Source: Phormidesmis sp963789215 (GTDB lineage: Bacteria > Cyanobacteriota > Cyanobacteriia > Phormidesmidales > Phormidesmidaceae). From it: a stretch of 64,000 nucleotides of DNA. The stretch is taken from NCBI GenBank assembly GCA_963789215.1, contig CAWBJY010000011.1:496001-560000 (forward strand), read 5' to 3'. A model generated the notes under the pieces. It searched no databases, was not told the origin of the DNA, and saw nothing but the letters and a program-made list of their open reading frames with translations. Shown piece after piece: positions 8,505 to 15,992 of the stretch (position 1 is its first letter; the number at the start of each line of letters is the position of its first letter). The position numbers and the translations under genes are program-made.

Positions 8505-8771
8505 CTATTGCACTCTCACCTTTTTGGTCAATATTGCCATGACTTCGTTAGGCCGACCGGTTGGAATCGGCTGGCTCCAGTCGTCTGCTTCGGCGTAGCG
8601 CAGCTTGTGCAAGTGGCTAATAGTTGCTCGCACCGCGCACGGGCTACCAAATAGCATGTGGCGGATAGGTTCGGGCGCTGCTGCCGGGCGATGGCGATGG
8701 CTGAGCGTAGCCGAAGCCGGAGCAGGTAAAACTGTTGACGCAACAGCGCCTTCTAAAGGTGGGGTAAACAT
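8505..8771 (-). CDS. Small conserved cyanobacterial protein of unknown function
   Basis: An 88-residue protein. Its C-terminal half (RHMLFGSPCAVRATISHLHK, then the WSQPIPTGRPNEVMAIL block) looks like a compact conserved cyanobacterial family, with the pattern MLFGSP..V..TI..LH...YAE...WS. The N-terminal third is alanine/proline-rich and may not all be translated. The function is unknown to me. The strongly structured segment at 8776-9005 lies immediately upstream in its orientation and could be its leader. Confidence 0.6.
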   Translation of the reverse strand: MFTPPLEGAVASTVLPAPASATLSHRHRPAAAPEPIRHMLFGSPCAVRATISHLHKLRYAEADDWSQPIPTGRPNEVMAILTKKVRVQ

Positions 8772-8775
8772 GTGA

Positions 8776-9005
8776 GTCTGGTCTCCGAGTGTGTTTGAGG
8801 AAACCAGAACACAAGAGTTCCTTAGCCACCCGCAAAGATGAGGTGCAAGTCGGGTGGCGAAAGGGTATGGTATCCCTAGCCGTCCGGGATTGCCTGTTAA
8901 TCCTGGGGGTTAGCCGTCGGTAGGTGTGTCAGCACTTACCGATGGTGCTAAGTCGTCTTGAGTTCTGAGGTTAATGGCCGTGATAGGCATCACAGCCTTA
9001 GCACT
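8776..9005. other. Highly structured intergenic segment (candidate structured RNA or leader)
   Basis: Successive inverted repeats are visible: CTGGT..ACCAG (8779-8808), GCCACCCG..CGGGTGGC (8825-8858), AGGG..CCCT (8862-8877), CCGGGA..TCCTGG (about 8884-8905) and CGGTAGGTG..CACTTACCG (about 8918-8941). A longer-range pair, GTGCTAAG (about 8945) with CTTAGCAC (about 8997-9004), encloses a GTGAT..ATCAC hairpin. No open frame explains it. On the minus strand it would be the 5' leader of the small protein at 8505-8771. I could not match it to a known riboswitch class by eye. Confidence 0.5.
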
Positions 9006-9190
9006 GACAATAGAATGATTGTTTGTGCTAAGTCAAGTGCTTATTTGTCACTGATATCACGACTGATTCGCAATTGCCCTGCGTTCGGCGGTTATTATAC
9101 TTTTTACTTCTCCTGCTGCTTCGTCATCAATGATGTCTGCAAATTTTGTAAGCGAGATCGCGCTAGAACCGGGCGACATAAAGCGAAGTT

Positions 9191-9379
9191 GATGCAGCCT
9201 GGTGCGGAACGATTCCCAAATGGAGCAGACTTGATGCAGCAGGGTGCTGAACGGTTGCAGAATGCGACTGATAAAGCGCAGTTGGTGGATGAATACTTGC
9301 AGGGTGCGACTGATAAAGTGCAGTTGGTAGATGAACGGTTGCAGAGTGCGACTGATAAAGTGCAGTTGATTGCTCAGTC
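9191..9379. repeat. 42-bp minisatellite (21-bp half units), array 2
   Basis: TTGCAG cores at 9254, 9296 and 9338 are spaced exactly 42 bp, and GATGCAG at 9191 and 9233 continues the 21/42-bp phase. The plus strand reads heptads LQNATDK / AQLVDEY / LQGATDK / VQLVDER; the minus strand reads QLHFISRTLQPFIY units. It abuts the 3' end of the decayed NACHT gene, whose terminal frame runs into the repeats. Confidence 0.85.
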
Positions 9380-9394
9380 TCACAGGGCTTCTGC

Positions 9395-11560
9395 TGGCCT
9401 CTGGCACCGTGAGGATGCGCGATTCGATGCCTGCCCATACGTCGGGCGATACGCGCACCGCGCCCTCTTTGCAGCGAATCATCAGTTCGCAGGCATAGAA
9501 GTAATTAGCTAGAGATTGATTCTTCGTGCGACAAACCAGCTAGTTTCAGCATCTAAGCCGAGAGCGGAAAACCAAAGCCCGTAAAGTTTCTCTTAAAAAC
9601 TCTCTTTTTCTACAGCTTTGCACCCTGTCTAACTCGTTGCTTCTGCCATCCTATTGATATCCTGAACTAACTTCTCAAAGTCGATATCTCTGAAGATATT
9701 TGCTTCAGAAAAGTCGAGAAGCTAGGGCACTATCGCGGACTATAGCGCAATTATGGTCGTGATCTATATCACGGTCCAAGGTCTAAATAAGCGCTCAAAG
9801 GTGAGGTTAAGATTGCATTCGCAGCTCGATCACTGCGATCGAGTTGAAACCGCAAGCAACAAGCGGCGCAGATCTGGCGCGGGATTCGTCGCGAGTGCGA
9901 CTGAATTGCAGAGAACTGTCGAGATCGAGGTCACGTAGTGAGAAAGAACAGCCGCAGCTCTCTTAGCCGCAGGCTTCGATTTTCCTTTAGAGCCGTCAGT
10001 AGCGATAGTTCGGCCCAGCGCACAAGCTGCTGTAATTTAAAGCTACGCTAGATAACTGTTAAGCCTCTGCTTTTCCATTGCCAGCAAAAGGTATCTGCGC
10101 CCGCCCGCCCGGTTACGAGTCCTGGCAGCAGCAAAAAGATCTCTCGCCAGCGCTTGTCGGTTAAATGCTGTTGTACAAGCGCTTTCCATTCGTCGTTGTC
10201 AATGATGTATTGAGCGGTTAAGATACTCTTGCAGCGTCAGATGCGAAAAAGAATATGTATCCTCTGCTCGTTCTACCAAAATGCCTTGCTGCACCTCTAC
10301 CGCATTCAGCACAGCTTCACTATCTAGCTGTTTGGGCGCGTTGAGATTAGCTCTGCTAAAAATGTCTTTAATTTGCTTCGACAGCTCTCGCTTTGCAAAA
10401 AAGAGCTGATCTTTCACCATGCCATCGTACGCAATCTCAGAAAGCAATATTTCCTCTTGCTCAATGCTCAATCCTTCGTAGATGTCATCGCGCAAAATGC
10501 GTTTTTCGGCGGCCCATTCTTCTAGTAATATGCGCAGATGCCTTTTTATACAGACTGCTGCGATTGTTCGGAAATCGCTGAGAGACGGTCGTAAACCAAA
10601 CAAAGATAGGTCAGCAGCAGCGGCGTATGTGCCAGCTCTTTCGAGGCTTTATTCTCCGGCTTCTCCAATACCTCCCAGCACTTTCCAGCGGTGTCTCGCT
10701 CTTTATCTTGCTCGCTGCCAAACCAATTGCCAATAAACTGCTGAATCTGTTCATCGTCAAAGTCTGCCATCGTCACATCGCTAAACCGCCGAAAGGCATC
10801 ATCGCGATAGCCAGAAGCCGCTACCCGGCAAGAAGCAATAAAGCGATTGTCATCGTAGCGATCTACAAAGTCTCGAATCGTTGTCAGCACTTTGTTGAGG
10901 TTAGCACTCGGCACCTCATCCAAACCATCTAGCAGCACCAGCAAATTGCCCTGAGCCAACGCATTCTGCGCAAACTTATCGGCCTCTGGAAAGCCACAGG
11001 TTTCAAACTCAGCCGCAATAAATTTGGCAATGTCTACATCATCCGCATCAAACCGCTTCAGCTCTAGCAGCACCGGAATTAGCCGATGGCGATACTCTGC
11101 CCGCTCGTAGTAAAAGGTACGCAGAGCCTCTAATCCAACCTTGCGCAAAAAGGTGCTTTTTCCCGCACCCGGCCCACCCAGCACCATCAGATATTGCTTT
11201 TCGTTCGCAACATCAATTCCTGAATACTTCTCATCACTGCCATGTCTACCAGAATATCCACGAAAGCGAGCCTGCCGAAAAGTATCTTCTAACGCACCTA
11301 TCTCGTACTGCAACACATCTCTCGAATCCAGCAGCTTCACGCCCGTATACACCGCCGACAAATCCACCGGCTCGCGCATACCCAGCACCTTTAGCTGGCA
11401 GTGGCGCTTCTGATAGTTTTCAATATATTTGCGCGAAGCTTGAAAGATGACCTGACTTGCTTTTGTCTTTCAGCCCCTTGACTACGCTGCCAATAGCGCT
11501 ACTGCTACCCGTCTTAGTCGTATCGGTAATCAGTGCCTCAATACCTTTTGCGCGCTGCTC
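9395..11560 (-). pseudogene. Decayed NACHT-domain NTPase (NLR-like)
   Basis: The largest intact piece (10546-11388) contains a NACHT P-loop NTPase: Walker A GGPGAGKST, Walker B NLLVLLDGLDEVP, sensor FIASCRVA and HTPLLLTYLC. A frameshift near 10550 moves to the frame read at 10199-10603 (SFSHLTLQEYL). Another near 10215 continues into YIIDNDEWKALVQQHLTDKR. Upstream, GSVVKGLKDKSKS and QVIFQASRKYIENYQK lie in different frames with no start. Downstream remnants LLDFSEANIFRDIDFEKLV (9629-9724) and NYFYACELMIRCKEGAVRV (about 9450-9510) fit the C-terminal region of cyanobacterial NACHT proteins. At least four lesions make it non-functional. NACHT proteins are often anti-phage or regulatory. Confidence 0.8.
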
Positions 11561-11620
11561 CTATTGCTAGCTCAGATCCAACCATTTTGCTTTACCTTTG
11601 TGCGCGATCGCACCATAGCA

Positions 11621-12217
11621 TTAAGCCTCAGCGTCCACCCCTGTAAGACCTTCTTCCAATCGCACATTTCTATATATCTGTTCTATAGGTAGTTCAAGGT
11701 TTAGGCTAGCGATCGTCACTGTCTCGCCCGCCTTGTACGGAAGATACCGCCACATTCGCCCTTCCCCCCGACGAAAGCACTCTACCTGAATTTGATTAGC
11801 GCTGATGAGCACATATTCTTCTAACGTTGGAATCTGAATATACTCCTGAAACTTCTCACCGCGATCTACCGCTTCAGTCCCCGGCGAAAGCACTTCTACA
11901 ATTAGTTTCGGATAGCGGTAAAACGTGGCTTCCTTCTTGTCCCGTTCGTCGCAGCTCACTGCTAGATCAGGATAGCGATACGACATCTTACTATCTACCA
12001 TCACTTTGACATCCGAACCGGTTATGTCGCAGTCTTGATCTTCGACGCAATCAACCAGGAGTCGCCGAAGGTTAAAAGCCAGCTTGTCGTGAGCTTTAGT
12101 TCCACCCGCCATCGCAAACACTTCGCCGTCGCAGTATTCGTGGCGAATTTCTTGGCGGGCCTCCCATTCTAGATATTCTTCGGGCGTCATTTTGGGAGAT
12201 TGAAGGCTGGCAATCAT
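11621..12217 (-). CDS. Uma2 family endonuclease-like protein (DUF820)
   Basis: A 198-residue member of the cyanobacteria-expanded Uma2/DUF820 family, a PD-(D/E)XK nuclease fold. Typical blocks are MTPEEYLEWEARQEIRHEY, GEVFAMAGGTKAHD, YPDLAVSC (Asp) and PKLIVEVLSPGTEA (E-x-L near the active site). I use the ATG at 12217, because the open frame upstream to 12367 has no family similarity. The true role of these proteins is unsettled; they are numerous and often mobile. It lies just upstream of, and divergent from, the ATP-grasp operon. Confidence 0.88.
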   Translation of the reverse strand: MIASLQSPKMTPEEYLEWEARQEIRHEYCDGEVFAMAGGTKAHDKLAFNLRRLLVDCVEDQDCDITGSDVKVMVDSKMSYRYPDLAVSCDERDKKEATFYRYPKLIVEVLSPGTEAVDRGEKFQEYIQIPTLEEYVLISANQIQVECFRRGEGRMWRYLPYKAGETVTIASLNLELPIEQIYRNVRLEEGLTGVDAEA

Positions 12218-12457
12218 AAGGCTGAGTCCAGACGTGTGGAAGAAAAAATCATTGCGTTCTGATAGTTTAGTGCGGCGGCTGTGCGATCGCCTATTCACCC
12301 CAAAACCCGTCAACCTCTGCCGAGCATAGCCGAGCATACAAGCGTCCAAAAAAGCGTAGCTCCGCATACATTCCTACGTTTCAAAACAGGGTTCAATATG
12401 TCATGTATAGATGACAACATTCCATTACCTACGGTTTTCCGTCTGCCGCGCTGCCAC

Positions 12458-13891
12458 ATGTCATTCAAGAACTACGAACCCGGCGATTTTTACGACGAGC
12501 TGTTTAGCGAAAAAGGCGTTCCTCGATCGGCGGCGGCGCTGCTCATTGAGCGGATAGAATCGCTGTCGATAGATAGTTTAGTTCGGCGTCAGCAGGCCGC
12601 GCAAAACACGCTCTTTAAGCTAGGCGTTACGTTTAATGTGTACGACGACAATCGCGGCTCGGAGCGGGTGTTCCCGTTCGATGTGGTGCCCCGCGTGGTA
12701 TGCGGCAAAGAGTGGCAGACCCTGGAGAAAGGGCTACAGCAGAGAATTACCGCGCTCAATTATTTTCTAGACGATATCTACAACGACCAGAAGATTATTG
12801 AAGATGGCATTATCCCTAGAGAGACGATTGAGTCGGCGTCGGGCTATTTGCCCGCTTGCAAAGGGCTAAAGCCGCCGAACGGGGTATGGTGCCACATTAC
12901 GGGAACAGATTTGGTGCGCGATCGCCAGGGCACCTGGTACGTATTAGAAGATAATTTGCGCTGCCCGTCTGGAGTCTCTTACGTTCTCGAAAATCGCTGG
13001 GTGATGAAGAGTTCATTCCCGACGCTGTTCGAAGCGCTCGATATTAAAGCGGTAGACGACTACCCTAGCCGACTGCTCGATACGCTGATGCAGCTCGCCC
13101 CCGACATTAGCAATCCAACGGTTGTTCTGCTCACGCCCGGCACCTACAACTCCGCCTACTTCGAGCATTCTTTTCTGGCGCAGCAAATGGGCATTCCGCT
13201 GGTGGAAGGTCGCGATTTGGTGGTAGACGGTGGCTATGTCAAAATGCGCACGACTAGAGGGCTAAAACAGGTCGATGTAATCTACCGACGTATCGACGAT
13301 GACTTTATTGATCCTACGGTGTTTCGCTCGGATTCTACGCTGGGCGTACCGGGGATGATGGCGGTGTATCGAGATGGGAAAGTTGCGATCGCCAATGCGC
13401 CCGGTACAGGCGTTGCTGACGATAAGCTGATATATGCCTATGTGCCAGAAATGATTGGCTACTACCTGGGCGAAGAACAGATTATCCCTAACGTGCCGAC
13501 CTATTTCTGTGAAGATAAAAAGCAACAGGCTCACGTTCTCGCTAATTTAGACAGCCTGGTCGTTAAAGCCACCGATGCCTCTGGCGGCTACGGAATGCTC
13601 ATTGGCAGCCAGTCTACTAAAGAAGAACAGGACGAGTTTGCGCAGAGAATTAAGAACAATCCGCGCGGCTACATTGCTCAGCCTACGCTCTGCCTATCTA
13701 GAGTGCCTACCTTGATTGAAGAGTCTTTTGAAGGTTGCCATGTAGATTTGCGCCCCTTTACGCTATTTAGCGGGCAGACGCCCTATGTCAATCCGGGTGG
13801 GCTAACGCGGGTGGCGCTGCGACGCGGTTCGCTAGTCGTAAACTCTTCTCAAGGCGGGGGCAGTAAAGACACCTGGGTGGTGAATACGTAG
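12458..13891 (+). CDS. Circularly permuted ATP-grasp type 2 protein (DUF404/DUF407)
   Basis: A 477-residue circularly permuted ATP-grasp enzyme. The start at 12458 (MSFKNYEPGDFYDELF) matches the usual N-terminus; the open frame back to 12281 is unrelated. Recognisable blocks are PFDVVPRVV, LEDNLRCPSGVSYVLENR, GYVKMRTTRGLKQVDVIYRR and ATDASGGYGMLIG. These enzymes are thought to ligate amino acids or peptides at the cost of ATP. It heads a three-gene operon with an alpha-E protein and a transglutaminase, a gene set repeatedly found with Anbu-type proteasome homologues; an Anbu gene is in this window at 39896. Confidence 0.93.
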   Translation: MSFKNYEPGDFYDELFSEKGVPRSAAALLIERIESLSIDSLVRRQQAAQNTLFKLGVTFNVYDDNRGSERVFPFDVVPRVVCGKEWQTLEKGLQQRITALNYFLDDIYNDQKIIEDGIIPRETIESASGYLPACKGLKPPNGVWCHITGTDLVRDRQGTWYVLEDNLRCPSGVSYVLENRWVMKSSFPTLFEALDIKAVDDYPSRLLDTLMQLAPDISNPTVVLLTPGTYNSAYFEHSFLAQQMGIPLVEGRDLVVDGGYVKMRTTRGLKQVDVIYRRIDDDFIDPTVFRSDSTLGVPGMMAVYRDGKVAIANAPGTGVADDKLIYAYVPEMIGYYLGEEQIIPNVPTYFCEDKKQQAHVLANLDSLVVKATDASGGYGMLIGSQSTKEEQDEFAQRIKNNPRGYIAQPTLCLSRVPTLIEESFEGCHVDLRPFTLFSGQTPYVNPGGLTRVALRRGSLVVNSSQGGGSKDTWVVNT

Positions 13892-13962
13892 AAGAGATTA
13901 AGCCAAACTAAACCAAACTAAACCAGATCAAACTAGATTAAAAAGCTGATTAAAAGGTACTT

Positions 13963-15123
13963 ATGTTAAGCCGCGTTGCCGACGCTATTTACTGGCTCAA
14001 TCGCTATATCGAAAGAGCGGAAAATGTTGCTCGATTTGTCGAGGTGAATTTGAACCTGCTGATGGATAGCCCCGTCGGCATGGCCGAGCAGTGGAATCCG
14101 CTGATTGAGGTAACGGGCGATCGCGTTCTCTTTCAAGAGCTATATGGCGGCGAAGCGACCGCTGAGAACGTGCTGAACTTTTTGACCTTTGATACGCGAT
14201 CGCCTAACTCTATTCTCTCTTGCGTTCGCGCTGCGAGAGAAAACGCCCGCTCGGTGCGCGAGACTATCTCTTCGGAGATGTGGGAGCAGGTTAATGCTTT
14301 TTATTTGCAGGTAGAAGACGCTTCCGAAATTAAAACTCGCAAGGACTTTCACGGCTTTTACTCAGATGTGAAAGTGGCTAGCCATCACTTTGCAGGGGTG
14401 ACTAACGCAACGCAGTCGCGCAACGAAAGCTGGCATTTTGGGCAGCTCGGGCAGCTCCTAGAGCGAGCCGATAAAACAACGCGAATTTTAGACGTAAAGT
14501 ACTTTGTGCTGCTGCCGTCGGTCGATGCTGTTGGTTCGCCAATTGACGATTTACAGTGGATTGCCTTGCTCAAGTCCGCAAGTGCCTACGAGATGTATCG
14601 CAAAGTAGAGCACACCATTTCGCCTGCCGGGGTGGCCAACTTTCTAATCCTTAATCCGTACTTTCCGCGCTCTATTAAGTTCTGCCTAAACCGGGCGGAG
14701 TACTCTCTCAACCACATCGCTAATACCGAGCAGCATGACAACCGGTTGGCTAGTAAGCGATCGCTCGGCAGACTTCGCGCGGAGCTAGAATATCTCACGC
14801 TAGACGAAATTTTTCAGCAGGGCCTGCACGAATTTTTAGATGACATGCAAAGCAAGTTCAACGAAGTAGGCAACCACATTTCAAAAGACTTTATGGCGCT
14901 GCCACTACCCTACGTGCCGCCTGAAATTGATTCTGCAAGCCAATCTCAAGACCAGTCTCAAAGCCAATCTCAAAGCCAGTCCCAAGGCCAATCTCAAAGC
15001 CAGTCCCAAGGCCAGTCTCAAGAGCCAGTCTTCAACAGATTCCTCGCAGCCAACGCCCGAACTTCAAGAGGTGCTCTAATCTGTGCGCTACAAAATTACG
15101 CATACTACCTGCTATTCCTATAG
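13963..15123 (+). CDS. Alpha-E domain protein (DUF403)
   Basis: The alpha-helical DUF403/alpha-E domain spans about residues 1-315, beginning MLSRVADAIYWLNRYIERAENVARF, the family hallmark. It is followed by a Ser/Gln repeat tail. The last 30 residues (VFNRFLAANARTS...) look out of frame. In the neighbouring frame the sequence reads SSTDSSQPTPELQEVL and stops at 15079, four bases before the GTG of the next gene, a much more natural operon junction. A slip in the CAGTCTCAAAG repeats would explain it. The domain itself is intact. It acts with its ATP-grasp and transglutaminase neighbours in a proposed peptide-modifying system. Confidence 0.9.
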   Translation: MLSRVADAIYWLNRYIERAENVARFVEVNLNLLMDSPVGMAEQWNPLIEVTGDRVLFQELYGGEATAENVLNFLTFDTRSPNSILSCVRAARENARSVRETISSEMWEQVNAFYLQVEDASEIKTRKDFHGFYSDVKVASHHFAGVTNATQSRNESWHFGQLGQLLERADKTTRILDVKYFVLLPSVDAVGSPIDDLQWIALLKSASAYEMYRKVEHTISPAGVANFLILNPYFPRSIKFCLNRAEYSLNHIANTEQHDNRLASKRSLGRLRAELEYLTLDEIFQQGLHEFLDDMQSKFNEVGNHISKDFMALPLPYVPPEIDSASQSQDQSQSQSQSQSQGQSQSQSQGQSQEPVFNRFLAANARTSRGALICALQNYAYYLLFL

Positions 15124-15952
15124 CCAAGCTGTTCGGCTGCGATCGCACACCATTTTCCTCTGTCCGCGCAGCGACGGCGCTCAATGGCTAAACCAGTTCG
15201 ACATTCAAATAGAGCCGCCGCCAAAGCAACAAACTTATTTTCTAGATATCAACGGCAACACCTGCCTTAAAATCAGCTTCGAAGACGCGCTCTCTGCGCT
15301 AAAAATTACAACAACTAGCGAAGTGGTTACCCAGCGAGAAAATCCCTTCGACTATTTGAGCGAACCTTGGGCGCTGTCTTTCCCGGTGGATTATCCCAGC
15401 GGTTTGGCGGCCCAGCTCAGCCCTTATTTAGCAGCACTGCCCGGCAGAGGACTAACCGATGCCAACATGCCGTCCGTTTTAGAACTGGCTCAGTCCGTGG
15501 TGCAAAAGTCGGGGGGCAATGTCGGTCAGTTTTTAACGCAGCTTGCGCAAGATATTCAGTCTCGGTGTAACTATCAGCAGCGGCTAGAAGGGCCAGCGCT
15601 CGCCCCGGCGGTTACGCTGTCTCAGGGGTCGGGCACCTGCCGAGATTTTGCGGTGTTGTTTATGGCGGTTTGCCGCGCGGTGGGCTTAGCCGCCCGGTTT
15701 GTCAGTGGCTATCAAGAAGGCGATCCAGACGGGCCGCACGATTTGCACGCTTGGGCTGAGGTGTATGTGCCCGGCGGCGGCTGGCGCGGGTTCGATCCGA
15801 CGCTGGGTTTGGCGGTGAGCGATCGCCATATTGTTCTTTCAACTGCGATCGCGCCAGAGCAAGCTGGGCCAGTTATTGGCCAATTGCAGCCGGGCCAAAC
15901 GGTGCAGACGACGCTAGAGAGCAATATTGAGCTAGAGGCATGGGCCAAATAG
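15083..15952 (+). CDS. Transglutaminase-like cysteine peptidase family protein
   Basis: A 289-residue protein with the N-terminal beta domain of bacterial transglutaminase-like proteins (residues 1-80) and the catalytic core: Cys in GSGTCRDFAVLFM, His in HDLHAWAEVYV, Asp in GFDPTLG. The start is a GTG at 15083, since the homology MRYKITHTTCYSYSQAV begins there. It overlaps the longer alpha-E reading frame by 41 bases, but that overlap probably reflects a frameshift in the upstream tail. It is the third gene of the ATP-grasp / alpha-E / transglutaminase operon. Members are inferred to hydrolyse or transfer amide bonds. Confidence 0.92.
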   Translation: MRYKITHTTCYSYSQAVRLRSHTIFLCPRSDGAQWLNQFDIQIEPPPKQQTYFLDINGNTCLKISFEDALSALKITTTSEVVTQRENPFDYLSEPWALSFPVDYPSGLAAQLSPYLAALPGRGLTDANMPSVLELAQSVVQKSGGNVGQFLTQLAQDIQSRCNYQQRLEGPALAPAVTLSQGSGTCRDFAVLFMAVCRAVGLAARFVSGYQEGDPDGPHDLHAWAEVYVPGGGWRGFDPTLGLAVSDRHIVLSTAIAPEQAGPVIGQLQPGQTVQTTLESNIELEAWAK

Positions 15953-15992
15953 GCTTGATTTATGCGATCGCTTTCGTGTACGGATCATTAGC

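Noticed and set aside
8958..9512. A 184-codon plus-strand frame as a protein gene
   Set aside because: Its middle is the minisatellite and its ends have no family pattern; the minus strand over 9395-9510 carries recognisable NACHT C-terminal sequence instead.
9753..9938. A 61-codon plus-strand frame as a small gene
   Set aside because: No ribosome-binding site or family pattern; it lies opposite the degraded NACHT C-terminal region.
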